The position numbers and the translations under genes are program-made. From Polaribacter sp. (GTDB taxonomy: Bacteria; Bacteroidota; Bacteroidia; Flavobacteriales; Flavobacteriaceae), in the NCBI GenBank assembly GCA_003537695.1, contig DPRC01000090.1, positions 23,909 to 41,514 on the forward strand: a stretch of 17,606 bases of DNA, written 5' to 3'. Every line of letters starts with the position of its first letter. Position 1 is the stretch's first letter. Shown here piece after piece: positions 1-7,868 of this stretch. The notes under the pieces were generated by a model. That model had not been told where the DNA came from. It did no database searches and worked only from the letters and a program-made list of their open reading frames with translations.

Positions 1-51
1 TTAAGGTATAAATTATACGCAAATTTATTTTTTATAGTCGCGGTTCCACGC

Positions 52-1029
52 TTATTTTTTTAGTGCCGTGGTAATTGCATTGCCAAACAAACTTTGTAAA
101 GAAATTCCTGCTGCGAGCGCCTGTTGCGGCAAAATACTTTCAGCTGTTAATCCAGGTACCATATTTATTTCTAGGAAATAGGGCTCGTCGTTCACGAAAA
201 TAAATTCAGATCTTGAAATCCCTGTCAGATTTAAAATTTCATATATTTTTTTTGCAGCTTTTTTAACTTTTTCTTGCTGTTTTTCTGTAATTCTTGCGGG
301 TGTAATTTCTTCTGATTTTCCATTGTATTTTGCTTCATAGTCAAAAAAATCATTTTCTGAAACAATCTCTGTAATGGGCAATACTTTGGTTATCCCTTCG
401 AATGATATGATGCCTACAGACACTTCCGTCCCTTCTAAAAAAGATTCAATTAAAATTTCAGTATCTTCTTTAAATGCTATTGTTATTGCAGGTAAAATAG
501 TTTCTTTTGTGTGTGCTTTTGAAATTCCGAAGCTAGATCCTGCTTTGTTTGGCTTTATAAAACACGGCAGTCCAACTTTAGAAATAATGGCATCAAGATC
601 AATAGCATCCCCTTTATTTAAATACACCGCAGTTGCCGTTTTAATTCCATAAGCCTGCACAACGCTTAGCGTATCTCTTTTATTAAAGGTTAGCGCCATT
701 TGATAAAAGGGGGCAGAGGTATGTTTTAATTGGATCAGATTTAAATACGCTAAAAGTGCTCCGTCTTCACCTGGTGTGCCGTGAATCGCGTTAAAAACGC
801 AGTCGAAAAGAATTTTTTTACCCTTCAGTACGAATGAAAAGTCATTTTTATCAACGGAATATTCAGTGTCAAGGGCATCTAAAGCAACCCACTTTTCTTC
901 CGAAATCAGTATTCTATACGGCATGTATTTTTCTCTGTCCAAGTGGTCATAGACTACATTTCCGCTTTTTATGGAAATGTTTACTTCGGTAGAATAACCA
1001 CCCATTATAATGGCAATATTTTTCTTCAT
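52..1029 (-). CDS. ddl: D-alanine--D-alanine ligase
   Basis: ATP-grasp enzyme that joins two D-alanines to make the dipeptide used in peptidoglycan precursors; cytoplasmic. The 325-residue length is normal for Ddl. Visible family motifs are GGYSTE at residues 10-15, HGTPGEDG at 83-90, the ATP-binding KPNKAGSS at 159-166, the FDYEAKY segment carrying the conserved tyrosine at 229-235, and the Mg-binding EINMVPGLT at 287-295. The ATG at 1027-1029 is the natural start because the GG(Y/F)S motif follows about 10 residues in. It diverges from the PASTA gene, and a consensus promoter lies 20-50 bp upstream. The 51 bp beyond its stop hold no gene that I can see. In related genomes, from memory, coaD often follows ddl, but that would lie outside this window. 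No residues look abnormal. Confidence 0.97.
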   Translation of the reverse strand: MKKNIAIIMGGYSTEVNISIKSGNVVYDHLDREKYMPYRILISEEKWVALDALDTEYSVDKNDFSFVLKGKKILFDCVFNAIHGTPGEDGALLAYLNLIQLKHTSAPFYQMALTFNKRDTLSVVQAYGIKTATAVYLNKGDAIDLDAIISKVGLPCFIKPNKAGSSFGISKAHTKETILPAITIAFKEDTEILIESFLEGTEVSVGIISFEGITKVLPITEIVSENDFFDYEAKYNGKSEEITPARITEKQQEKVKKAAKKIYEILNLTGISRSEFIFVNDEPYFLEINMVPGLTAESILPQQALAAGISLQSLFGNAITTALKK

Positions 1030-1048
1030 TTTGCTAAATCTGATAAAA

Positions 1049-1080
1049 CAAATTTATCAAAATATAAATAGAATCAGCAA
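1049..1080 (-). promoter_or_regulatory. ddl promoter, Bacteroidota consensus
   Basis: On the minus strand the -7 element reads TAAATTTG (plus-strand positions 1049-1056), a perfect match to TAnnTTTG. A TTG (-33 element, 1078-1080) lies 21 bp upstream of it. The predicted transcript would start near 1042, about a dozen bases before the ddl ATG. The consensus is established for Flavobacterium and Bacteroides; its use here is inferred. Confidence 0.6.
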
Positions 1081-1093
1081 CGTTTAGTTTTTA

Positions 1094-1101
1094 TATATTT
1101 G
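1094..1101 (+). promoter_or_regulatory. -7 promoter element for the PASTA-rluD operon
   Basis: TATATTTG matches TAnnTTTG exactly and lies about 20 bp before the ATG at 1121, implying a very short 5' leader. No TTG is found at the expected -33 distance, so this is a half-match. It stands back to back with the ddl promoter, so the two divergent transcripts start within about 65 bp of each other. Confidence 0.45.
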
Positions 1102-1120
1102 TGGGACTAAAAAAAACGGT

Positions 1121-1678
1121 ATGTCGGTGTTTCAGTTTTTAAAAAGTAAAACTTTTTTTATGCAAATAGCAATTGCGATTGTTGCTTTGTTGTTGTTTGT
1201 TTTTGGATTAAAATTTTGGTTGGGAATTACTACGAATCACGATCAAAAAATACAAGTTCCAGATTTACAGAAACTAAATTTAGCAGATGTGGCCGTAAAA
1301 TTACAGGAATTAGATTTGGCATATAAAATTATTGACAGTGCAAGTTTTAATCCTGCATATCCAAGAAAATCAGTTATTGAACAAACGCCAGAAGCAGGTG
1401 ATTTCGTAAAAGAAAAGCGTAAAATATATTTAACTTTAAACCCGTCGAAATATAGAGATGTTACAGTTCCAGATTTAAACGGTCGAACAAAAAGACAGGC
1501 ATCTTCTCAATTGCGAGCTATGGGCTTGCACATTGGAACCGATTTTACCTTTGTAAGGGATATTGGGAAAGATGTTGTGAGAGGAATTCGCTTTAAAGGG
1601 AAAACTATAAATAAAGGAGATAAGGTTGCGTTAAATTCTATTTTAGATTTAGTTTTAGGCGACGGAAAAGGAAGGTAA
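1121..1678 (+). CDS. membrane-anchored PASTA domain protein
   Basis: A 185-residue protein with a short cytoplasmic N-terminus, one transmembrane helix at about residues 12-34, and two extracytoplasmic PASTA domains. The first PASTA unit covers about 43-107 (starts IQVPDLQ, contains EQTPEAG) and the second about 112-180 (starts VTVPDLNGRT). PASTA domains bind peptidoglycan fragments or penicillin-binding-protein partners. They are usually fused to Ser/Thr kinases or PBPs, but here they stand alone. The neighbours ddl (divergent) and rluD (55 bp downstream, same strand) make a cell-wall link plausible. The TAA stop overlaps an ATG (TAATG at 1676-1680), but that ATG opens only a 27-codon frame unrelated to RluD. 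The general class is clear; the exact role is unknown. Confidence 0.9.
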   Translation: MSVFQFLKSKTFFMQIAIAIVALLLFVFGLKFWLGITTNHDQKIQVPDLQKLNLADVAVKLQELDLAYKIIDSASFNPAYPRKSVIEQTPEAGDFVKEKRKIYLTLNPSKYRDVTVPDLNGRTKRQASSQLRAMGLHIGTDFTFVRDIGKDVVRGIRFKGKTINKGDKVALNSILDLVLGDGKGR

Positions 1679-1733
1679 TGAGGTTTTTAGTGGGTGTTGT
1701 TGAATTAAATAATAAAAAAATAAAAAAATCATT

Positions 1734-2774
1734 TTGCAGGAAAATCAGAGTCAAGATTTAGAAAACGAAGAATTATACGAGCACCATAAGTTCGTAGCAA
1801 GTGTTGGGCAAGAACCATTAAGAGTGGACAAGTTTTTAATGAATTTTATTGAAAACGCAACTAGAAGTAAGTTGCAACAAGCTGCAAAGGCAGGAAATGT
1901 TTTGGTAAATGAAATCCCAGTGAAATCAAATCATAAGGTAAAACCAAATGATGTGGTTCGGATTGTTTTAGCATATCCACCGGCAGAGAGCTTATTGGTT
2001 GCGGAAGATATTCCTTTGGATATAATTTACGAGGATGCTGCCGTAATTGTGGTCAATAAACCCGCAGGAATGGTAGTACATCCAGGGCATGGGAATTATT
2101 CTGGAACTTTGGTCAATGGTTTAATTCATCACATAGAAAATTTACCAACAAATTCGAACGAGAGACCTGGTTTGGTGCATCGAATAGATAAAGATACCAG
2201 TGGTTTATTGGTGGTTGCAAAAACTGAATTTGCAATGGCAAATTTATCACGTCAATTTTTTGACAGAACAACGGAGCGTTTGTATTACGCATTAGTTTGG
2301 GGTAATGTTGCTGAAGATGAAGGTCGTATTGAAGGGAATATTGGTAGGAGCTTAAAAAACAGATTGCAAATGGCGGTTTTTCCTGATGGAGATTTTGGAA
2401 AACATGCAGTTACGCACTATAAAGTTTTAGAAAGATTAACGTATGTTACCTTAGTAGAGTGCAAGCTTGAGACGGGAAGAACCCATCAAATTAGAGCACA
2501 CTTTAAGCATATTGGACATACACTTTTTAACGATGAGCGCTATGGTGGTGATACTGTTTTAAAAGGAACTACTTTCACGAAATACAAGCAGTTTGTCCAC
2601 AATTGTTTTAAAGTGTTGCCAAGGCAAGCTTTACATGCGAAAACATTAGGATTTACACATCCAACAACGGGTGCTTTTATGCAGTTTAATTCTGAAGTTC
2701 CTCAAGATATCAAGGACTGCTTAGAGAAGTGGAGAACCTATTCAGAGAATTCTAAAGACATTGAATTGGAATAA
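1734..2774 (+). CDS. rluD: 23S rRNA pseudouridine synthase, RluD type
   Basis: RluA/RluD-family enzyme that converts uridines of 23S rRNA helix 69 into pseudouridine during 50S assembly. An S4 RNA-binding domain spans about residues 28-82 (LRVDKFLMN ... VLVNEIPVKSNHKV). The catalytic domain has the signature HRIDKDTSGLL at 149-159, with Asp152 as the expected nucleophile, and the later GRTHQIRAH at 248-256. The 346-residue length is typical. The start is TTG at 1734: an in-frame TAA at 1713 closes the frame just upstream, no ATG lies between, and the next Met (residue 36) is already inside the S4 domain. It is probably co-transcribed with the PASTA gene 55 bp upstream. The family is certain; the exact target uridines are inferred from similarity to RluD. 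Confidence 0.94.
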   Translation: MQENQSQDLENEELYEHHKFVASVGQEPLRVDKFLMNFIENATRSKLQQAAKAGNVLVNEIPVKSNHKVKPNDVVRIVLAYPPAESLLVAEDIPLDIIYEDAAVIVVNKPAGMVVHPGHGNYSGTLVNGLIHHIENLPTNSNERPGLVHRIDKDTSGLLVVAKTEFAMANLSRQFFDRTTERLYYALVWGNVAEDEGRIEGNIGRSLKNRLQMAVFPDGDFGKHAVTHYKVLERLTYVTLVECKLETGRTHQIRAHFKHIGHTLFNDERYGGDTVLKGTTFTKYKQFVHNCFKVLPRQALHAKTLGFTHPTTGAFMQFNSEVPQDIKDCLEKWRTYSENSKDIELE

Positions 2775-2782
2775 ATAAAAGT

Positions 2783-2833
2783 GCTAACCTTAGAATAGCT
2801 TTCGCCTGTTATGGGTATCTGTCTAAAGTTAGC
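2783..2833. terminator. stem-loop between convergent genes
   Basis: GCTAACCTTAGA (2783-2794) pairs with TCTAAAGTTAGC (2822-2833), giving 12 positions with one C-A mismatch around a 27-base loop. It lies between the rluD stop and the DUF6428 stop, so it could end either transcript. A T-rich run (TTGATTTTATT) follows on the plus strand. The long loop makes it a weaker candidate than the htpG terminator. Confidence 0.4.
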
Positions 2834-2859
2834 TTGATTTTATTAGTGATGTACCTTTC

Positions 2860-3330
2860 TTAACAACACCCAGAATTTGGTTCACAAGCATTTGCGCTAC
2901 CTGCGTCAGAAATTCTAATTCTTGGTTTTTCTGGGGCAATTCCGCAGGCATCTTCCGCGAGACAAGCGGTCAGTTTTGCTTGTAATAAAAAGTAGGTTCC
3001 ATCGAAATCTAAGTTATAGGTGCCAATAGTTTCTTTACCTTGGTATTCTACTTCAATTTCTAAATCTGCTAACTCAAACATTTTTTCAGACATCGCTATG
3101 ATCTGCAGCAACTTGTCTGGATGCAATCTGTGGTCATAATCTTTTTCTTCCCACAGCTGGAAGTTTATTTTTTCTTCATGTCTTACTTTACCCCCACAAT
3201 CAATATAGCTTTTTGTTGTTTTTCCAACTTCAGTGACATGAAAATGAGCTTGTACAAGATTTCCATTTGGCAGTTGAAAACCTATTTGTGTTAGATTTTT
3301 TAAGCACTTTTTAATTTCTGATAATTTCAT
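2860..3330 (-). CDS. DUF6428 family protein with Cys-rich tail
   Basis: I recognise this as a Bacteroidota DUF6428-type protein of unknown biochemical function. The start chosen is the ATG at 3328-3330 (MKLSEIKKCL...), giving 156 residues. An upstream in-frame ATG at 3364-3366 would add 12 residues (MDLFCDPKKKKT) unlike the family's usual beginning, as I remember it. The N-terminal half holds HFHVTEVG and a conserved YIDCGG, suggestive of a metal site. The protein ends in ACEPNSGCC, after an earlier CLAEDACG, so several cysteines cluster at the C-terminus. From memory, such genes often sit in arsenic-resistance clusters beside arsR or arsC-like genes; none is present here. It lies 50 bp downstream of the GNAT gene on the same strand, probably in one transcript. 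Confidence 0.75.
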   Translation of the reverse strand: MKLSEIKKCLKNLTQIGFQLPNGNLVQAHFHVTEVGKTTKSYIDCGGKVRHEEKINFQLWEEKDYDHRLHPDKLLQIIAMSEKMFELADLEIEVEYQGKETIGTYNLDFDGTYFLLQAKLTACLAEDACGIAPEKPRIRISDAGSANACEPNSGCC

Positions 3331-3380
3331 AGTTTTCTTTTTTTTAGGATCACAAAAGAGATCCATAATTTTATATTATT

Positions 3381-3911
3381 TTAGAATTCTAAAGATAAAA
3401 CGTGATTTGGATTCGTTTTTGTCGGTGACAATACAAAATCATGCGCGCCTACGTTTTTAAATCCTGTTTTTTTATAAAAGGCGATGGCTTTCGTGTTTTC
3501 TACCCAAACAAATAACCAAATGCTCGCTTGCTTGTGCTGTTTTGCTAAAGCAATATTAAAGTGCATCAACTCTTTTCCCAAACCTAAATTATAGAATTCC
3601 TCTAAAAGGTACAATCGTTCCATTTTTGAACTATTTTTAGCTTTGATGTGCCGATTTTCTGTGTTAAAAGCAATTTTAGAAAATCCAGCAATTGCATCCT
3701 TGTAATATAACAGGTGGTATTGAAATTTTGGATTGGAAAGTTCTGCTTTAAAATTTTCTTCACTGAAATTAGCAGCGATATAGGCGTCTATAATTTCTTT
3801 AGAAGCAGAATGCCCATGCGCTGGTAAAAAAGCAGCAACGCTTAGTTTAGAGAGTATAGCAGCATCTTTTTGAGTTGCTTTGGTGATGTTGAGTGTTTTG
3901 CGGGATAACAT
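3381..3911 (-). CDS. GNAT-family N-acetyltransferase
   Basis: A 176-residue cytoplasmic acetyltransferase of the GNAT superfamily, which moves the acetyl group of acetyl-CoA to an amine. The fold is shown by the acetyl-CoA loop LYLLEEFYNLGLGKELM in the middle (motif A, with the GLGK pyrophosphate-binding turn) and by the later NTKAIAFYKKTGFKNVG, the usual motif B. The substrate cannot be told from the sequence; small molecules or protein N-termini are both possible. The ATG at 3909-3911 is the only sensible start. It sits between the htpG terminator upstream and the DUF6428 gene downstream. No consensus promoter is visible in the roughly 120 bp ahead of it. Confidence 0.88.
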   Translation of the reverse strand: MLSRKTLNITKATQKDAAILSKLSVAAFLPAHGHSASKEIIDAYIAANFSEENFKAELSNPKFQYHLLYYKDAIAGFSKIAFNTENRHIKAKNSSKMERLYLLEEFYNLGLGKELMHFNIALAKQHKQASIWLFVWVENTKAIAFYKKTGFKNVGAHDFVLSPTKTNPNHVLSLEF

Positions 3912-4033
3912 GTAATAAAAATAAATCTAAAATTTAAATAATAAAGATTTTGCGGAATAAAACGGTTTTTAAGCGCTTATAAATTTACTGATTATTTTCC
4001 ATTTTATAAACCTCAAATTTTAAGTTTTTAATT

Positions 4034-4073
4034 AAAAAAACCCCTCTGTTTTCACAAAGAGGTTTTGGTTTTT
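4034..4073 (-). terminator. rho-independent terminator of htpG
   Basis: Read on the minus strand, CCTCT (4062-4058) pairs with AGAGG (4047-4043) around a 10-base loop. The flanking GG...TTTTT / AAAAA...CC can extend the stem, and a run of seven U follows (4040-4034). It lies about 40-80 bp beyond the htpG stop and separates htpG from the GNAT gene downstream. Confidence 0.8.
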
Positions 4074-4111
4074 ATAGTTTCTTGCACTTGCAAGAATGAT
4101 AAGAATATGAT

Positions 4112-6019
4112 TTATTTAATCAACGCATACGAACGTTTGATAAAGTTTGTCAACTCTTCACCATGCAATAGGTTTTGAGATAATTTTGCCAAATCAAAAG
4201 CTTGAGAAATCAAATGTGTTTGTGCTGCGGCATCCTTATTGTTTAGGATGTCAGAAGCCAATGGACTATTTGTGTTTACCACTAAATTGTACATGTCAGG
4301 GAAATTACCCATACCCATCATTCCGCCGCCGCCGCCAGACGCTTGCATTTCTTTCATTCTTCGCATAAATTCAGGAACTGTAATGATAAAAGGAGAAGCA
4401 TTAGAATCCATTGCTTCCAATTGAACCGTATATGTTTTTGAATTTACTGCAGCCTCAATAATGGGCTTTAAAGTAGCTGTTTCTTCATCAGATAACTTAG
4501 AAATTACATTGTCGTCTTTCTTAATTAAGTTATCAATGTGATCTGCATCAACTCTTGTAAATTTCACTTTTTCAGCAGAACCTTCTAGTTTCTGCATTAA
4601 ATGCGAAATAATAGGAGAGTCTAAAATTAGTACTTCATATCCTTTTGAAGTTGCTGCTTCGATATAACTGTGTTGCGCATCTTTATTTGCAGCATATAAA
4701 ACAATGTGATTTCCATCTTTATCTGTTTGAGAATCTTTTGTTTTTTCAAGTAATTCATCAAATGTAAAATAAGAATTTGCTACTGTTGGATACAAGGCAA
4801 ACTTCTTCGCTTTGTCAAAGAACTTGTCTTCGGACAACATTCCATATTCAATGATCACTTTAATATCATTCCATTTTGTCTCAAAGTCTGCTCTGTCTTT
4901 TTTGAATAAAGAAGCTAATTTATCACCTACTTTTTTAGTGATGTATCCAGATATTTTCTTGACAGCTCCGTCTGCTTGTAAGCCAGAACGAGAAACATTT
5001 AAAGGAATGTCTGGAGAGTCAATCACACCTTTTAGCATCTGTAAAAAGTCAGGAACAATACCCTCTACATTATCAGTTACAAAGACTTGATTTTGATACA
5101 ATTGGATCTTGTCCTTTTGCATGTCCATTGACGGACTTAACTTAGGAAAGAATAAAATTCCCGTCAAGTTAAAAGGATAGTCAACATTTAAATGAATGTG
5201 AAATAAAGACTCTTCAAATTGCATTGGATACAATTCCCTGTAGAAATTATCATAATCTTCTTCTTTTAAATCTGCAGGCATTTTTGTCCAAGCAGGAGCA
5301 GTATTATTGATGATATTGTCAACCGTAATTTGTTTGTGTGCTTCTGTAGTTTCTTTTCCTTCTGCATCTTTTGTAGTTGCAGGTGTAAATTCAGGATCGT
5401 TAATTTCTTTCGTTCCAAACTTAATTTGAACTTGGTTAAAACGATTGTATTTGTCTAGTAAACCACCAATTTTACTTTCTTCTAAAAAGTCTAAAGAATC
5501 TTCAGCGATGTGCAAAATGATCTCTGTTCCTCTGTCTGCTTTGTCACTTTCAACTAATGTAAACTCAGGAGAGCCATCACAAGTCCAATGTGCAGCAGGA
5601 GCATCTTTAAAAGATTTTGTAATCAACTCTACTTTTGCAGCCACCATAAAGGCAGAATAGAAACCCAGTCCAAAATGACCTATAATTCCTGCTTCATTGT
5701 CTTTATACTTGTCTAAAAATTCCTCTGCACCAGAAAATGCAATTTGGTTGATGTATTTCTCCACTTCATCAGAGGTCATTCCTAAACCTTGATCCTTAAT
5801 GGTAATTGTTTTTGCCTCTTTGTCAATACTTACTTCAATTTTAGCATCTCCTAATTCTGTATTTGCTTCCCCAATTGCAATGAGGTGCTTTAGTTTAGAA
5901 GTTGCGTCTGTTCCGTTAGAAATAAGTTCTCTTAAAAATATTTCGTGATCAGAATACAAGAATTTTTTAATCAGTGGAAAAATATTTTCTACCGATACAT
6001 TAATGTTTCCTTTTGCCAT
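4112..6019 (-). CDS. htpG: molecular chaperone HtpG (bacterial Hsp90)
   Basis: ATP-dependent homodimeric Hsp90 chaperone of the cytoplasm, 635 residues, normal for Bacteroidota HtpG. The N-terminal GHKL ATPase domain shows ELISNGTDAT (31-40, with catalytic Glu31, Asn35 and Asp38), DQGLGMT (76-82) and GHFGLGF (114-120). The middle domain carries NVSRSGLQ with the arginine that contacts the gamma-phosphate. The C-terminal dimerisation part includes a Gly/Met-rich stretch (SGGGGGMMGMGNF), which I regard as usual in this phylum. The ATG at 6017-6019 gives the expected N-terminus MAKGNINVSVENIFPL. The gene is monocistronic: a strong terminator follows, and the next gene upstream is divergent. No perfect TAnnTTTG is present in the 147-bp upstream gap, so its promoter may differ from the housekeeping type. 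Confidence 0.98.
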   Translation of the reverse strand: MAKGNINVSVENIFPLIKKFLYSDHEIFLRELISNGTDATSKLKHLIAIGEANTELGDAKIEVSIDKEAKTITIKDQGLGMTSDEVEKYINQIAFSGAEEFLDKYKDNEAGIIGHFGLGFYSAFMVAAKVELITKSFKDAPAAHWTCDGSPEFTLVESDKADRGTEIILHIAEDSLDFLEESKIGGLLDKYNRFNQVQIKFGTKEINDPEFTPATTKDAEGKETTEAHKQITVDNIINNTAPAWTKMPADLKEEDYDNFYRELYPMQFEESLFHIHLNVDYPFNLTGILFFPKLSPSMDMQKDKIQLYQNQVFVTDNVEGIVPDFLQMLKGVIDSPDIPLNVSRSGLQADGAVKKISGYITKKVGDKLASLFKKDRADFETKWNDIKVIIEYGMLSEDKFFDKAKKFALYPTVANSYFTFDELLEKTKDSQTDKDGNHIVLYAANKDAQHSYIEAATSKGYEVLILDSPIISHLMQKLEGSAEKVKFTRVDADHIDNLIKKDDNVISKLSDEETATLKPIIEAAVNSKTYTVQLEAMDSNASPFIITVPEFMRRMKEMQASGGGGGMMGMGNFPDMYNLVVNTNSPLASDILNNKDAAAQTHLISQAFDLAKLSQNLLHGEELTNFIKRSYALIK

Positions 6020-6166
6020 TTTATTTGTGTTTTGATTAATTTATTAATTCTGATAACTGTATAGTCAAAAAAAATACCAAAGAGCATTTTGTGACAAGAT
6101 GACAGAAATACTTTTTATGTCTGATTTTTTACTATTTTTAGACCTATCAATTTAGTTTTTAGCAGT

Positions 6167-7747
6167 ATGACGTATTTGGGGTACGATTATGTAATTATTG
6201 GAAGTGGTTTCGGCGGAGCCGTTAGTGCTTTCCGATTGTCTGAAAAAGGGTATAAAGTACTTGTTATAGAAAAAGGGAAATGGTTTAAAGAGGACGATTT
6301 CCCGAAAACAAATTGGAATTTAAAGAAGTGGATGTGGCTTCCCAAATTGGGATTTCATGGAATTTTCAAGATGACTTTTTTAAATCACGTCACGGCATTA
6401 TCGGGAGTTGGAGTTGGAGGAGGTTCTTTAACCTACGCCAATACTTTACCTGTGCCTAAAGAAGATTTTTTTAAAACAGGAAGTTGGGCGCATTTAAACT
6501 CCTGGCAAGAAGTGCTAGCACCTTTCTATAACACGGCATATAAAATGCTAGGAGCAGCCGTAAATCCGATATTGCACGATGCAGATCTCCTTATTAAAGA
6601 TATTGCCCAAGAGATGGGAAAGGAAAAGGATTTTAAAGCGGCTAAAGTTGCCGTTTTTTTTGGTGAACCAGGCAAGACGGTAAAAGATCCATACTTTAAT
6701 GGCAAAGGTCCAGACAGAAAAGGATGCATACACTGTGGTGCTTGCATGACAGGTTGCAGGTACAATGCGAAGAATACTTTAGATAAAAATTACTTGTATT
6801 TAGCGCAACAATTAGGCGCAGAAATAATTGCTGAAAAAGAAGTTTTTAATGTAGCACCTGTGAATGAAAACGATTCTTCTAAGGGCTATAAGATAAGTTA
6901 CAAGTCGAGTATTGGAAAAAAAAACAAAGAAAGTATTACTGCAAAAGGAGTGGTTTTTTCTGGAGGTGTCATGGGGACAATTCCACTATTATTAAAATTA
7001 AAAAAGACGTCGTTGCCAAATTTATCGGATTTTGTAGGCAAAGATGTTCGAACGAATAACGAGTCTTTGTTATCAATTACTTCAAAAGAAGATACCGGTA
7101 AAGATTTTTCTAAAGGTCTCTCAATTGGTTCTATTTTGCATACGGATAAGAACAGTCATTTAGAACCTGTTCGGTATTCAAAAGGATCGAGTTTTATTAA
7201 AATGATGACCATCCCAACAGTGAAGGGGCGCTATGGTGTTTTTAGAGTTTTAGGAGTCCTAGGGATTCTAATCACCAAACCTTTTTATATACTTCGAACT
7301 TTTTTCACGAAGAAATATGCAGAGAAGACCACTATTCTTTTATTTATGCAAACCTTAGACAGCACTTTGCAGCTAAAGAGCGGCAGGTTTACACAGATGA
7401 AAACAATTGCAAATGCAGGTCAAAGGCCGAACGCTTTTATTCCTGAAGCATTGAGTTTCGCTAAAAAAGTGGCAGATAAATTAAAGGGAGTCCCGTATTC
7501 AAACTTTACAGATGTTCTATTAGGAACTACAACTACGGCACATATTTTAGGGGGCGCTGTAATGGGAGAAAATAGAAACACCGGAGTTATCGATAAAAAT
7601 TGCAAGGTATTTGGATATCAAAATATGATGATTTGCGACGGTTCCATCATTTCTGCAAATCCGGGAGTAAACCCTTCTTTGTCTATTACTGCAATTTCAG
7701 AATATGCCATGGATAAAATACCGAAAAAAGAAATAAATATCTCGTAA
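6167..7747 (+). CDS. GMC-family FAD oxidoreductase (cholesterol-oxidase-like) with Cys cluster
   Basis: A 526-residue glucose-methanol-choline family flavoprotein. The FAD dinucleotide-binding site is at the N-terminus (VIIGSGFGGAVSAFRL, about 9-24, and the acidic strand end VIEKGKW). GVGVGGGSLTYAN at 80-92 is the second FAD contact. Residues 187-197 hold CIHCGACMTGC, a CX2CX2CX3C cluster followed by RYNAKNTLDKNYL. The C-terminal domain has HILGGAVMG (459-467) and DGSIISANPGVNPSLSITA (491-509), the usual GMC active-site and FAD-closing region. Related proteins are annotated as cholesterol-oxidase-like, but the substrate is unknown and the steroid name should not be taken literally. No signal peptide is visible, so it is cytoplasmic or peripheral. 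It diverges from htpG; fabH follows 121 bp downstream. Confidence 0.88.
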   Translation: MTYLGYDYVIIGSGFGGAVSAFRLSEKGYKVLVIEKGKWFKEDDFPKTNWNLKKWMWLPKLGFHGIFKMTFLNHVTALSGVGVGGGSLTYANTLPVPKEDFFKTGSWAHLNSWQEVLAPFYNTAYKMLGAAVNPILHDADLLIKDIAQEMGKEKDFKAAKVAVFFGEPGKTVKDPYFNGKGPDRKGCIHCGACMTGCRYNAKNTLDKNYLYLAQQLGAEIIAEKEVFNVAPVNENDSSKGYKISYKSSIGKKNKESITAKGVVFSGGVMGTIPLLLKLKKTSLPNLSDFVGKDVRTNNESLLSITSKEDTGKDFSKGLSIGSILHTDKNSHLEPVRYSKGSSFIKMMTIPTVKGRYGVFRVLGVLGILITKPFYILRTFFTKKYAEKTTILLFMQTLDSTLQLKSGRFTQMKTIANAGQRPNAFIPEALSFAKKVADKLKGVPYSNFTDVLLGTTTTAHILGGAVMGENRNTGVIDKNCKVFGYQNMMICDGSIISANPGVNPSLSITAISEYAMDKIPKKEINIS

Positions 7748-7771
7748 CTTTACACTTTTGTGTTTTACGAG
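7741..7771 (+). terminator. stem-loop overlapping the stop codon of the GMC gene
   Basis: CTCGTAA (7741-7747, including the TAA stop) pairs perfectly with TTACGAG (7765-7771). Inside, ACAC (7752-7755) and GTGT (7760-7763) pair around TTTT. No U-run follows, so it may be a 3'-end or processing hairpin rather than a classical terminator. Confidence 0.35.
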
Positions 7772-7868
7772 AAGTACCCGATAGGCGAATTCGTCTTTTA
7801 AGGATCTATGGATGTATTAGCATCTGAAGGCATTGCAAACAAACAAATAAATAAATAACCATTAAGAT

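Noticed and set aside
1..51. Possible end of another gene at the left edge
   Set aside because: No frame with recognisable coding content; treated as spacer downstream of ddl.
374..652. Open frame of 92 codons on the plus strand inside ddl
   Set aside because: It lies wholly antisense to a gene with complete ATP-grasp motifs and has no recognisable domain; a shadow frame.
4320..4345. Poly-glycine run in HtpG considered as a repeat expansion
   Set aside because: Gly/Met-rich linkers at this place are, as far as I recall, usual in Bacteroidota HtpG.
4812..5090. Plus-strand open frames inside htpG
   Set aside because: Antisense to strongly conserved HtpG coding sequence, with no promoter or family resemblance.
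6133..6140. TATTTTTA as the promoter -7 box for the GMC gene
   Set aside because: One base off consensus with no TTG at the proper distance; too weak in AT-rich DNA.
7783..7794. Palindrome CGAATTCG between the GMC and fabH genes as an operator
   Set aside because: Only 8 bp, with no second copy and no local regulator gene.
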